A stretch of 64,000 nucleotides of DNA from Polaromonas sp. 39-63-25 (GCF_002278925.1 NZ_NCJH01000027.1:42255-106254); one strand, 5' to 3'. Numbered from the stretch's first letter, positions 8,602 through 15,880 are shown. Numbers and translations: made by a program. The notes: generated by a model not told the origin, from the letters alone.

Positions 8602-9220
8602 TCAGGCCACGTATTTCTGTTCGCGCAGCCACGCGGCCAGGCGTTCGGCAAACACCTTGTAGCCCTCGGCATTCGCGTGAATCTGGTCCGAGCGCAGCTC
8701 GGGCCGTGACAACACATGCGCCCAGCCGCCGGCAAACAGCGGCACGCCGGTGGCGCTGGCGACTTCGGCGTACACCTCATGGTCTTTCAGCGCGCCGGTG
8801 GCCAGCGCCATCAGCGCCGGCTCGGGCTGCGCAATCAGCACCACCTGCGCACTGGCCGCGGCCGTCTGCACGATGGACGTGAGCGCGGCCCGTGTGCGCT
8901 CCGGCGGTAGCCTGCGCAAAAAGTCGTTGCCGCCAATCGATACCAGCACCAGGCCTGGCGTGTTGGCCTGCAGCAGCGCCGGCAGACGCGCCAACGCGCC
9001 TTCGGCCGTGTCGCCGTTGATGCCCGCGTTCTGCACCACATGGCCGGTCAATTGCTCGAGCACGGGCGGATAAGCGGTGCCCGCCGGCGCGCCATAACCG
9101 AAGGTCAGCGAGTCACCGAGGCACAGCAAGGTGGCGTCCTTGGGCAGTGTTTTGGCGGTGGGTTTTGCCGATTTCGAGCAGCCGGTGGCTAGCAGCAGCG
9201 CGCCGGCCAGGCCGCCAAGC
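8602..9220 (-). pseudogene. tesA: tesA (GDSL-type arylesterase/lipase), body separated from its start by the prophage
   Basis: Encodes an SGNH/GDSL hydrolase with block I GDSLTFGYG (nucleophile Ser), the GxND motif (IGGNDF) and the C-terminal DQIHANAEGY with catalytic Asp and His. The lipoprotein box LLLATGC remains, but sequence upstream of QLGGLAG belongs to the prophage left end, which replaces the first 16 codons. Joining to 47980-48026 restores a 221-residue protein with the signal RRQWLLGGLAGALLLATGCS. The frame stays open into the phage to 9291, so a hybrid with a poor signal sequence could be made, but export is probably lost. Confidence 0.9.
9216..9220. repeat. Left copy of the 5-bp target-site duplication (CAAGC)
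   Basis: CAAGC directly precedes the phage TGT terminus and is repeated at 47975-47979. Mu transposition generates 5-bp duplications. Confidence 0.93.
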
Positions 9221-9225
9221 TGTGC

Positions 9226-9247
9226 AGGACCACGATCATGGGGGAAA
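9226..9247 (+). promoter_or_regulatory. Transposase A end-binding site L1
   Basis: A 22-bp site starting at phage base 6, core GGACCACGATCATGG. It matches right-end site R2 at about 15 of 22 positions. The placement (6-27 from the end) equals that of Mu L1. Confidence 0.8.
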
Positions 9248-9341
9248 CGGGATAAGGCGGGATCAGGTGGGCCGAGGCGGGACAAAACCAATGAAATCAG
9301 GCCTTTACAGCCGTTTTCAGGGGTTCAAGCTCCAACCGGGT

Positions 9342-9363
9342 CGGGCCACGATAAATCGGGCCG
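9342..9363 (+). promoter_or_regulatory. Possible second left-end transposase site (L2-like)
   Basis: CGGGCCACGAT is identical to the first 11 bases of right-end site R2; the remaining half diverges. It begins about 122 bp from the terminus, near where Mu L2 lies. Only half the site matches. Confidence 0.5.
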
Positions 9364-9554
9364 TGTGGGGCGATCTGGCGGGCCGTCTTCCCAGCCCGGC
9401 GGGATTGAAATAACCCCCTGACCCGCTCGGCTTCAAAGCTCTTTAAAGCCCCATTGAGGACGCTTGACGCTGGTAGGCAGGCCGCAGCGACTGCGGCTTG
9501 GCCTGGTGTGGCGGCTGGTGGGCGATGAGCGGGCATGGCGGCAATGCTACACCG

Positions 9555-9613
9555 GCAATTCGGAACACCACTTCCGAATTGGCTACCAATGGCGGCTCCA
9601 ACCAATTCGGAAG
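9555..9613. repeat. Three-copy motif CCAATTCGGAAG (inverted pair plus direct copy)
   Basis: CAATTCGGAA (9556-9565) and TTCCGAATTG (9572-9581) form a perfect 10-bp inverted repeat around a 6-nt loop; a third copy, CCAATTCGGAAG, is at 9602-9613. They lie just past the mor stop codon and lack a T-run, so a protein-binding cluster is more likely than a terminator. Confidence 0.6.
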
Positions 9614-9624
9614 CGAAGTCCATC

Positions 9625-10041
9625 TTAATTGCCCTCCCCGCTGCCTGTGGATAACTTCGCCTCGACCAGGTGAACCTCCTCAAAAAGACCTGGCTGGTTG
9701 CGGGCGCGCATCTCGGCCAGGACGCGCTTGTAAATCTGGTAAATCCGCACGTAGCTCAGGTCGAATTCCTTCGCCAGTTCATAGGCGTTTCCGCGCTCCA
9801 TGCGCTGGTAAATTTCATGGTCGCGCTTGCTCAAATAGAACTGGGTGTCGGCGTTGAAATAGATATGCTGGCCGCGCCAGTTTTTAGCCAGAAAATCGGC
9901 CAGCTCGTTGCCCACGTCGCAGGCCTTTTCCTTGTCCAGGCCGTGGACCTTGATCAGGTGTAGCGCGGCTTTCTCGGCCATGTCGGCCAGCAGGTGATGG
10001 CGCCTGATGGTGGATTGGTTATCGCTGTGATCTGTGCTCAT
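9625..10041 (-). CDS. mor: Mor-family transcription activator
   Basis: 138 residues from the ATG overlapping the gemA stop. The C-terminal half shows the Mor/C pattern: DFLAKNWRGQHIYFNADTQFYLSKRDHEIYQRMERGNAYELAKEFDLSYVRIYQIYKRV, i.e. a dimerisation domain followed by an HTH. In Mu, Mor turns on middle transcription with the host sigma-70 RNA polymerase C-terminal domains. No separate C protein is seen, so this may activate late genes directly. It is the last gene of the leftward early operon. Confidence 0.88.
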   Translation of the reverse strand: MSTDHSDNQSTIRRHHLLADMAEKAALHLIKVHGLDKEKACDVGNELADFLAKNWRGQHIYFNADTQFYLSKRDHEIYQRMERGNAYELAKEFDLSYVRIYQIYKRVLAEMRARNQPGLFEEVHLVEAKLSTGSGEGN

Positions 10042-10484
10042 TTTGTGGCCGCTCCTGTGCGTTTTTGCTGATAGGTCAAAGCCTGGGAAATTCGCTCCAG
10101 GTCGCGGATCGGGCACCACTCGAAAAACTGTGGCGCTTCGTCGCCGAACATCTGTTTGGCGATGCCGTCGGCATAGGTGTCGGGCAGGCGGTCCAGGCTG
10201 ATCAACTGGGCGCGAATGCGCTTGACCAGCGGCAGCGCATCGGCCTTTGGTGTGGGCCTGGATGGGCGCTTTGGTTTGGTCGAGGCCTTTGGCTTCCAGC
10301 CCTGCTTTTGAAGGTAGGTCAGCACGCGCTGCCGCCCTTCATGCGTCAGGTTTTTGGAGCTGTCCACACCGCCCTGTGCAACCAGGATGGCGCGGTATTC
10401 GTCATCAGGAAGATTCAGTTCCTTCCTGGCGATCTGGATCTTGATGACGTCGCTGTTGCGGTGGTCGCGGGCTAGCTTGCTCAT
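10038..10484 (-). CDS. gemA: GemA / Mu gp16-like regulatory protein (DUF1018)
   Basis: 148 residues; the N-terminal IKIQIARKELNLPDDEYRAIL is the hallmark of Mu GemA/gp16 proteins. A Lys/Pro-rich linker (about 65-85) separates it from a helical C-terminus (WCPIRDLERISQAL). GemA is implicated in modulating host gene expression and DNA topology in Mu. It overlaps mor and the upstream small gene by 4 bp. Confidence 0.87.
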   Translation of the reverse strand: MSKLARDHRNSDVIKIQIARKELNLPDDEYRAILVAQGGVDSSKNLTHEGRQRVLTYLQKQGWKPKASTKPKRPSRPTPKADALPLVKRIRAQLISLDRLPDTYADGIAKQMFGDEAPQFFEWCPIRDLERISQALTYQQKRTGAATK

Positions 10485-10732
10485 GGCTCGACAATCTCAA
10501 AATTTGCGTGGAAGTTAGCGTTCCCGTAGACGCGCGGGCTGTGACGGCCACCTTCAAAAATGACCCAATCGCCAGGGCTGATTTTTTGAAAGCCATGCGA
10601 GGCGCTGTGCACGCCCCAGGTGGACATTCCAGTAACACCAGAGCTGACAACGATGTCGGGCAGATCACCGGGCTGGTGCCATTGCATGGCATGCAAGTCA
10701 ACGGGCCGGGTGCGGACGGCGATGTAGCTCAT
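10481..10732 (-). CDS. Small phage protein with PGDWVI...Y motif
   Basis: 83 residues from ATG 10732. The C-terminus (KISPGDWVIFEGGRHSPRVYGNANFHANFEIVEP) resembles a small beta-fold common in phage early regions in which PGDY/W starts a strand pair. Function unknown. It overlaps both neighbours by 4 bp in the early operon. Confidence 0.7.
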   Translation of the reverse strand: MSYIAVRTRPVDLHAMQWHQPGDLPDIVVSSGVTGMSTWGVHSASHGFQKISPGDWVIFEGGRHSPRVYGNANFHANFEIVEP

Positions 10733-11034
10733 GACTGAACCTGTGGCGTGAAGGGACCGAGCAGCTCGCAGCCGTCTTCGAGCAGCGTGATGTGAATGGG
10801 GCAGAGGTGCCGGTCTGGCCCCACCTGATGGGTGTGGTCCTGACACAGATGTCGGTCACATGTGCGGCCGTTCCCGATGTCCCAATCGCACTGAAAGCGG
10901 CTAGGTGCAAGGCACCGCTGCATGGCGGCACCGTCGCTGGTCTGAACACCGATGGCTGCGCCGCAGCCTTCGGGCAGCTTGGTGCCGCGCATGTGCACCA
11001 GGCTGGTCATTCCCTTGAAGCGGTACCAGGGCAT
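10729..11034 (-). CDS. Cys/His-rich small phage protein
   Basis: 101 residues with scattered Cys and His (C-x6-C, RTCDRHLCQDHTHQ, RHLCPIH), suggesting zinc binding. Start codon and upstream stop overlap as TAATG. Function unknown. Confidence 0.65.
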   Translation of the reverse strand: MPWYRFKGMTSLVHMRGTKLPEGCGAAIGVQTSDGAAMQRCLAPSRFQCDWDIGNGRTCDRHLCQDHTHQVGPDRHLCPIHITLLEDGCELLGPFTPQVQS

Positions 11035-11330
11035 TACTGGCTCCCGGTGCTGAGTCGCGCGGCCCGCGTTTCCACGCCGCGCAGCAGCCGCGCATAAGAA
11101 TCGTCTGCCGCTGGCTTGCCCTCAGCCTTCGCAATGCCTTGGATCGCTGCGGTGCAGGCTTTCAGGTACTCCGAATCACTGAGGAAACCGAAGTCCTTGC
11201 GGCATGCCCGGTACCGGGTATTTATCACTCGCTGCAAATCGGCTGGCACCATAAACCAGTGTTTTCGGCACATAAACCGACCGCTGGCTGTGGCGCAGGT
11301 GCAGCCGATGGCGTCACAGGCGCGGCTCAT
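11034..11330 (-). CDS. Small Cys-rich phage protein
   Basis: 98 residues. The N-terminus (MSRACDAIGCTCATASGRFMCRKHWFMVP) gives a C-x4-C-x-C-x8-C-x2-H cluster, a probable zinc-binding knuckle, followed by a helical part (LQRVINTRYRAC, EYLKACTAAIQGIAKAEGK). Proteins of this design are common in Mu-like early operons; role unknown. Overlaps both neighbours. Confidence 0.7.
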   Translation of the reverse strand: MSRACDAIGCTCATASGRFMCRKHWFMVPADLQRVINTRYRACRKDFGFLSDSEYLKACTAAIQGIAKAEGKPAADDSYARLLRGVETRAARLSTGSQ

Positions 11331-11869
11331 GATTGCCACCCTGCAGAGCAGAGCCGCGCCTTGGCTATTGCCTGGTCTTCCACCACCAAGATCGATGTGG
11401 CGTTGTCCAGGTGAACTTCGGTCACCAAAATATCGGGTCGGCCGCCGGTCCTGTGAAACAAGTGCGACGTGAGATGCGTCACTCTGCGCGCCGCTATATC
11501 GACTGTTCCTCCAGCCTCGCTGAAAGCTGTGAAGGTGGCGAACGGCTGTGGCTGTGGCACCTTGACCAGGTACTGCCAGATCCCGATGGCGCTGGTGATG
11601 GAGAAACCGATCTGCTGCAGCAGAAAGAACCAATGCCCATAGCCGTTGGCGAAAACGATCCAGCCAGCATTGCTGAAGGCGAACAACACCCAGCCCCAGC
11701 CCGCGCGCCGGCCTTTCAAAGCCAGCAGCAGGCTGCCCAGGAGCGCGCAGACCGCGCTGAACAGCTCAAGCCAGGCATAGGGCGTCTGCATGTGCTCGGC
11801 GGCCTTGTTGAGCCACGGCCGCGCGGCCTGGTACAGCTCAAGCCAATAGAGGTCGAGCGACAGGCTCAT
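11327..11869 (-). CDS. Multi-helix membrane protein, early operon
   Basis: 180 residues. Three hydrophobic segments follow an amphipathic N-terminus: YAWLELFSAVCALLGSLLLAL, WGWVLFAFSNAGWIVFANGY and WFFLLQQIGFSITSAIGIWQYL. The arrangement recalls one half of a PnuC-type fold, but this is only a resemblance. A hydrophilic C-terminus of about 65 residues follows. It may modify the host envelope or exclude superinfection. Confidence 0.65.
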   Translation of the reverse strand: MSLSLDLYWLELYQAARPWLNKAAEHMQTPYAWLELFSAVCALLGSLLLALKGRRAGWGWVLFAFSNAGWIVFANGYGHWFFLLQQIGFSITSAIGIWQYLVKVPQPQPFATFTAFSEAGGTVDIAARRVTHLTSHLFHRTGGRPDILVTEVHLDNATSILVVEDQAIAKARLCSAGWQS

Positions 11870-12195
11870 GCTGTGAGCCTCCCGTAGATGACCAAGTACC
11901 AGGGCACCAGCACAAAGACGGCAACAAACGGCAGATCGTCCCGCCTGAACTTTTCGCGCCAGCCGGTCAACGCAAAGGCGATCGAGAAGATCACCGGCAC
12001 GATCAGCCAACGTTCATAGCGGCCGTAAAGGATGGGCGCCCAGATGCAGGAAAGCAGCGCAACGGCGATCAGCAAGCCGAGCGTTCCTCCGATGTCCGAA
12101 TCATTGAAGGAAACCCAGGCCACCACTGCGAGCATGACAATGCTCAAGATCAGCGGAAGAACGGTCCACAACTGCAGGGTGATGGTGAAGTTCAT
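11866..12195 (-). CDS. Small integral membrane protein, early operon
   Basis: 109 residues, three to four hydrophobic segments (LWTVLPLILSIVMLAVVAWV, LGLLIAVALLSCIWAPILYG, WLIVPVIFSIAFALTGW, FVAVFVLVPWYLVIYG). Overlaps the next membrane-protein gene by 4 bp, so the two are probably made together. No family recognised. Confidence 0.7.
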   Translation of the reverse strand: MNFTITLQLWTVLPLILSIVMLAVVAWVSFNDSDIGGTLGLLIAVALLSCIWAPILYGRYERWLIVPVIFSIAFALTGWREKFRRDDLPFVAVFVLVPWYLVIYGRLTA

Positions 12196-12662
12196 GCTGC
12201 ACCGCCTTCGGTGCGCGCGGCGTGCAGGCGCCAGCGGGTGACGCCGTGATCGTTACCGCGCGGCAGGGCGTCCACGCTGACCAGGGATGCGCCGTAGAGC
12301 TTCTCGCCCAGGCGCTGAGCGGCCTGCTTTTCGCCAGCCGTGCAGCTGGCCTTCTGGCCGCGCACGGTGCTGGTGAGGTAGGTGCCGCCTGCTGAGCGCA
12401 CCGTAATGTCTACAGTTTCACCCCAGCCGGCCTTCTGGCCGTGCACGGTGCTGTTGACGCCGTCGGCCAGGAACATCTCAGGGATCTGAGCCTCGACCAG
12501 CGCACGCAGCAGCGCCAGCGGTATCCCTACAAAGTTCGGCGTCACCGCGTCGTTGCACATCGGATTGGTGAACGTGTCGCGGAAAGGCTCGCCGCGCTTG
12601 GCCTCGGCGGCTTTGAAGTGATCGGCGATCGCCTGGGCAGCGGCGGTAAATTTGGTGTTCAT
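12192..12662 (-). CDS. Hypothetical phage protein
   Basis: 156 residues from ATG 12662, which follows AAAGG. A helical N-terminus (FTAAAQAIADHFKAAEAKRGEPFRD) precedes a part with two similar short stretches, NSTVHGQKAGWGETV and TSTVRGQKASCTAGE, suggesting an internal duplication. No family recognised. It is the first gene after the internal terminator-like hairpin. Confidence 0.65.
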   Translation of the reverse strand: MNTKFTAAAQAIADHFKAAEAKRGEPFRDTFTNPMCNDAVTPNFVGIPLALLRALVEAQIPEMFLADGVNSTVHGQKAGWGETVDITVRSAGGTYLTSTVRGQKASCTAGEKQAAQRLGEKLYGASLVSVDALPRGNDHGVTRWRLHAARTEGGAA

Positions 12663-12689
12663 AAGACAGCCTTTAAAGCGGTTTAAAAG

Positions 12690-12713
12690 GCCCCAGGGCC
12701 GAAGCCCTGGGGC
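12690..12713 (-). terminator. Strong UUCG-capped hairpin with T-tail inside the early operon
   Basis: GCCCCAGGGC-TTCG-GCCCTGGGGC on the minus strand: a perfect 10-bp stem with a UUCG tetraloop, followed by CCTTTT. It has the form of an intrinsic terminator or attenuator between the 26-aa gene and the gene at 12662. Confidence 0.75.
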
Positions 12714-12765
12714 GGGAAGATCAGCCGGTTGCGGTTTCCAGGCCGCTGGCGTGATCAAGGAAACA

Positions 12766-12846
12766 TCAGTCGAAACGGGTCATGAGCCAGGACAGGAAGC
12801 CGATTAACACGATCAGCGCCAGGCCTTCGATCAATCCAGCGTCCAT
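12766..12846 (-). CDS. 26-residue single-helix membrane protein
   Basis: The ORF ATG...TGA encodes MDAGLIEGLALIVLIGFLSW plus LMTRFD, a single hydrophobic helix with a charged end. GAAAGGA lies 8 nt upstream of the ATG. Its place between phage genes on the same strand supports it being real; it may be a small membrane regulator. Confidence 0.55.
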   Translation of the reverse strand: MDAGLIEGLALIVLIGFLSWLMTRFD

Positions 12847-12858
12847 ATCAGCGTCCTT

Positions 12859-13065
12859 TCAGATATCGGTCGGGCCGATCTGGAGCAGCTCGCGGCGCTG
12901 CTGAGCAGTCGGCTCGGCCTGCTGGTAACGCCAGGCAGCCAGGTGTGTGGGGCAGCGGCTGCAAACGCCAGTGCCGTCGCGGTGGTTGACACCGAGCCAG
13001 CTGCAGCCGCCAGGGCAGGCGCGCAGGTCTGTGCAGCCGCAGCTGGTGCAGGTGGTGGCGTTCAT
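12859..13065 (-). CDS. Small zinc-ribbon-like phage protein
   Basis: 68 residues, Cys-rich: CTSCGCTDLRACPGGCSWL...GVCSRCPTHL, two knuckles of probable zinc ligands. ATG overlaps the upstream stop (ATGA). Such proteins recur in Mu-like early operons; role unknown. Confidence 0.75.
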   Translation of the reverse strand: MNATTCTSCGCTDLRACPGGCSWLGVNHRDGTGVCSRCPTHLAAWRYQQAEPTAQQRRELLQIGPTDI

Positions 13066-13310
13066 GCTCGACCCGCCTGAACTTCGCGCATGAAGGCCGC
13101 CACTTCCTTGTGAAGGCCGTCCAGCATCTGCACGCCTGCGGTCTCCGACATGGTCGGTGCGGCGATGGTGTGCAGCTGCATGTTGAGCACGGCACCGGCG
13201 CCTGCATAGAACATGCGCTTGCTCTTGCGCAGCTGCACCTGGGACGCGTTCGCCGGCATGGCCGCCTTGAGCAGCAGCTCGTACTGCTCGGCTATGGTGT
13301 TGAAGCTCAT
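13062..13310 (-). CDS. Hypothetical helical phage protein
   Basis: 82 residues, predicted mostly helical (MSFNTIAEQYELLLKAAM..., VQMLDGLHKEVAAFMREV). No family recognised. Overlaps both neighbours by 4 bp. Confidence 0.7.
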   Translation of the reverse strand: MSFNTIAEQYELLLKAAMPANASQVQLRKSKRMFYAGAGAVLNMQLHTIAAPTMSETAGVQMLDGLHKEVAAFMREVQAGRA

Positions 13311-13570
13311 ACGTCCCTCCGGTCAGCGTGTTTGAACTCGTGTGTGTCACAAACGCTGGTGCGTCCGACCGGCATGGTGTGACGCCTGCAGCGGCTGTTC
13401 GATGTCTCGAAATAGACGCCCTTCGCACCCTCGCGGTCTTCGTGGTCGCAGAGGTAGAAGCCGCAGTTTTTGCAGGCCGGCTGGGGCAGCGGCTTGGCGG
13501 GCTTCCGGTAGTTGACCGATGCGCGCAGGTTCGCCAGGTTGATGGCGGCCGTTGATTTGCCCGCGCTCAT
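13307..13570 (-). CDS. Small Cys/His phage protein
   Basis: 87 residues: a basic N-terminus with short helices, then PACKNCGFYLCDHEDREG and SRCRRHTMPVGRTSVCDTHEF, i.e. Cys and His spaced as in a zinc finger. Overlaps both neighbours by 4 bp. Function unknown. Confidence 0.7.
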   Translation of the reverse strand: MSAGKSTAAINLANLRASVNYRKPAKPLPQPACKNCGFYLCDHEDREGAKGVYFETSNSRCRRHTMPVGRTSVCDTHEFKHADRRDV

Positions 13571-14187
13571 ATAGCCGCCACGTCCAGGCTGATGGGGAAG
13601 TATTCGCCCGTGGTGGCATCGCGCTTGTAAAAGCGGATGTAGGGCTTGGTGCTGGCCACGCGCATGCTGTCGCCGATTGCCTGCATCGCCAGTAGCCACT
13701 TTTCGTCGGTGATCTCCAGGCGGCGCAGGCCCAGCACGCGGCCGGTGCTGATCTTGCCCTGCTGGTCCACCTGAAAGGCGTTGTTGACCAGCACCTTGAT
13801 GTTCGCGTTGCTGCCCTTGCTCCAGCCGTGGATGCATTCGTCGATCAGCGCCTTGGCGGCCTGCAGGCGCTCATCAAAGGTGATGGTCTCCTGCATCTGG
13901 CGAATGATCTTGTACTCGCCATCGAAGTTGATCAGTGTGACGTTGCCCTTTTTGCCGCCGTGCTGCACGTCATAGTTCGCCAGGCTTTTGTCGATGAAGT
14001 CGGAGATGGCCTGCATCGCCGTGGTTTTGAAGGCCATCAAGCGGGCACTTTCCTGCTCGGCCTGCCGGCAGATCTCGCCCACCACCTGGTGGCGCAGCTT
14101 GTCGATTTCCTTGATCTTGCTGACCGGGATCAGGCTGCCGCTGGCGTCCTTCCAGTAGCCAGGGTGCGCGGTTTGTTGTTCATTCAT
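13567..14187 (-). CDS. DUF3164 family protein
   Basis: 206 residues; the full-length pattern (GYWKDASGSLIPVSKIKEIDKLRHQVVGEI..., NVTLINFDGEYKIIRQMQETITFDERLQAAKALIDECI...W) is that of DUF3164, a conserved component of Mu-like early regions. Biochemical role unknown; its consistent company with transposition genes suggests a replication-related function. Overlaps both neighbours by 4 bp. Confidence 0.85.
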   Translation of the reverse strand: MNEQQTAHPGYWKDASGSLIPVSKIKEIDKLRHQVVGEICRQAEQESARLMAFKTTAMQAISDFIDKSLANYDVQHGGKKGNVTLINFDGEYKIIRQMQETITFDERLQAAKALIDECIHGWSKGSNANIKVLVNNAFQVDQQGKISTGRVLGLRRLEITDEKWLLAMQAIGDSMRVASTKPYIRFYKRDATTGEYFPISLDVAAI

Positions 14188-14567
14188 TTGGAAACTCCTG
14201 CAGTGGTTGATTTTTTGGAAGGGCTGGGGACGCCCATTTCGATATAGAGGTCGGGGGCAAAGCGGCCCTTCATGGCGGCCACTTGGTCCACCGTGGTGCT
14301 GGCGCGCTCCAGGAGAAAGACGCAGGTGTCGTCAAACTCCTTTTGTGTGGCGGCCATGTAGTAGCCGCTGGCCGGGTAGCCGCAGACGCGGTGCTGGTCC
14401 ATGCGCAGTTCAACAATGAAGTCGCGCACCGCCCGCTCCAGCGCCGGCTGGTTGGTGGCCTGGCCCGTGATGCGGGCGACCAGGTCGCGGCCGTGGATGC
14501 CGTTCTCGCGGCCGACATGGCGCTGCAGCTCGGCAAGCACCTGTTCCTTGTTGATTTGCAGTTGCAT
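14184..14567 (-). CDS. Hypothetical phage protein with winged-helix-like N-terminus
   Basis: 127 residues: a helical N-terminus (INKEQVLAELQRHVGRENGIHGRDLVARITG...ERAVRDFIVELRMDQHRVCGYPASGYYMA) that reads like a winged helix ending in a beta hairpin, then a helix and polar tail. Probably nucleic-acid binding, inferred only. Confidence 0.65.
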   Translation of the reverse strand: MQLQINKEQVLAELQRHVGRENGIHGRDLVARITGQATNQPALERAVRDFIVELRMDQHRVCGYPASGYYMAATQKEFDDTCVFLLERASTTVDQVAAMKGRFAPDLYIEMGVPSPSKKSTTAGVSK

Positions 14568-14579
14568 GGATGGCTCCTG

Positions 14580-14885
14580 TTACTGGCGGGTGGTCGGGGC
14601 TGGCGGATAGTCGGCCTGGCCGGGTGCCGGCACGGTGGTGCGCGCGGGCCGCTGGCTCTGCAGCAGCATCTGGCCGAACACGATGGCCCCGCCCAGCTCC
14701 AGCAGCGAGGTGCCGACCTTTTCAAGCTGACCGTGCGCCTGGCCCAGCTTCATGTAGGCGCTAAACAGCGCGTCAAGCTGCACCAGGGCCGGCAGATCCT
14801 TGAGCAGCTCTTCCACCCGCGCGGCGGCTTCGACAACCCGCGCCATCGACGCGGCCATGTCCTGGTCGTTGTGCTGGGTGTTCAT
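14580..14885 (-). CDS. Hypothetical helical phage protein
   Basis: 101 residues, long helices rich in Ala, Leu and Glu (MAASMARVVEAAARVEELLKDLPALVQLDALFSAYMKLGQA) and a Pro-rich tail. Probably a coiled coil. ATG overlaps the upstream stop. No family recognised. Confidence 0.65.
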   Translation of the reverse strand: MNTQHNDQDMAASMARVVEAAARVEELLKDLPALVQLDALFSAYMKLGQAHGQLEKVGTSLLELGGAIVFGQMLLQSQRPARTTVPAPGQADYPPAPTTRQ

Positions 14886-15181
14886 GCCAGTGCTCCTGGT
14901 TGACCGGCAATCGCCAGGTCGGGCAGCAACATGCAGTCGGACGTGAAGGCATAAATGCGCTTGCTGGCTTTTTCGTCCTGTTCGTCCTGTTCGTCTTCGC
15001 CTCCCTGGTTGCGGCTGTCCAGGAAGCCGCCAGCCTCCAGGGCGTCCACGGCCTGCTGCACCTCATACGGCTGGAAGGTGGGCCGCCAGTGATGCGTGAG
15101 CATGGCGACCGTCCACCAGCCGCCATCGCGCTGCAGCATCAGCCAGAGCGCGCGGGTGTCTTGAGTGATTGCGTTACCCAT
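14882..15181 (-). CDS. Small winged-helix phage protein
   Basis: 99 residues; LMLQRDGGWWTVAMLTHHWRPTFQPYEVQQAVDALEAGGFLDSR looks like a winged helix, followed by an acidic linker (GGEDEQDEQDEK) and a strand-rich end. Likely DNA-binding. It starts inside the last codons of the upstream gene. Confidence 0.65.
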   Translation of the reverse strand: MGNAITQDTRALWLMLQRDGGWWTVAMLTHHWRPTFQPYEVQQAVDALEAGGFLDSRNQGGEDEQDEQDEKASKRIYAFTSDCMLLPDLAIAGQPGALA

Positions 15182-15650
15182 GAATGACCTTTCCTGGAAT
15201 GAAGGGCCGGGCGCGGCCGGCCTCGATGCTTGGGCAGTTGGCGAAGTCCATCGCGCCGTCGCGGCACGGCGTTGGTGGCGGCGGCTGGTAGGGGTCGCCC
15301 TGCATGACGTAGGTGCGGCGCGGCGGCGTGACGCATGCCTGCTCGGCCGCAGGCGGCGCCGGCTCCTGGTCGATGCTTTGGCTTGGCTGGCCCGCCTTGT
15401 AGTACACGGTGCCCTCGTCACACTCGCGCCAGACAATGCCCGCGTCCCGCATGTAGCCCAGCCGGGAACGCAGCCACTCCGGGTTGGGCGTGTGGCCGGC
15501 CGGGCCGTTGCTGCGGAAGCGCGCCGATTCCTTGAACACTTCGTGCAGCTGCTCGAAGGTGCGGCGGCCGTGCTCTTTCAGGTGCGCCAGGATGGCCTGG
15601 CTTTGCGGGCTGAGCCTGGCGCCCTTGGGTGCTGATTTTTTGAATTGCAT
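15174..15650 (-). CDS. Winged-helix-like phage protein
   Basis: 158 residues. LSPQSQAILAHLKEHGRRTFEQLHEVF...WLRSRLGYMRDAGIVWRECDEGTVYYKAG reads as a winged-helix domain with a wing hairpin; the C-terminal half is Pro-rich and unstructured with two CxxxP-like motifs. Possibly a regulator. ATG at 15650 chosen because earlier codons in the frame overlap the better-supported gene at 15653. Confidence 0.7.
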   Translation of the reverse strand: MQFKKSAPKGARLSPQSQAILAHLKEHGRRTFEQLHEVFKESARFRSNGPAGHTPNPEWLRSRLGYMRDAGIVWRECDEGTVYYKAGQPSQSIDQEPAPPAAEQACVTPPRRTYVMQGDPYQPPPPTPCRDGAMDFANCPSIEAGRARPFIPGKVIHG

Positions 15651-15652
15651 GA

Positions 15653-15880
15653 TCAGGCCCCCCTTGCGCACATCTGCTGGCCGGCCTTCATGCCCTGCAT
15701 GAAAGCGCTGTCCAGCTGGGCGTCGATAGAGACCAGCATGGCGATGGCCGTCGCCGCGCCCAGCACCATCAAGGCCACAGCCATGAACAGCGCCAGCCAG
15801 CGCAAAAAGCGCAACAGCCGCTTGCGCCGGGACGGCACAGTCGGAATCACGACGCCTGGATAAAAAGCGTGCCGGTTCAT
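15653..15880 (-). CDS. Small single-pass membrane protein
   Basis: 75 residues: a basic stretch (SRRKRLLRFLRW) then one hydrophobic helix (LALFMAVALMVLGAATAIAML) and a short outer tail. Orientation N-in by the positive-inside rule. Overlaps the upstream small gene by 4 bp. Role unknown. Confidence 0.7.
   Translation of the reverse strand: MNRHAFYPGVVIPTVPSRRKRLLRFLRWLALFMAVALMVLGAATAIAMLVSIDAQLDSAFMQGMKAGQQMCARGA

Larger units (their letters stand above)
9221..9624. other. Prophage left-end region, non-coding
   Basis: About 400 bp between the left terminus and the mor stop codon. It holds the MuA-type site at 9226, a second partial site at 9342, clustered CGGGA motifs (9248-9282), one copy of the phage intergenic TTTAAAG motif (9434-9449) and an inverted/direct repeat cluster (9555-9613). 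No credible gene is seen. Confidence 0.7.
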
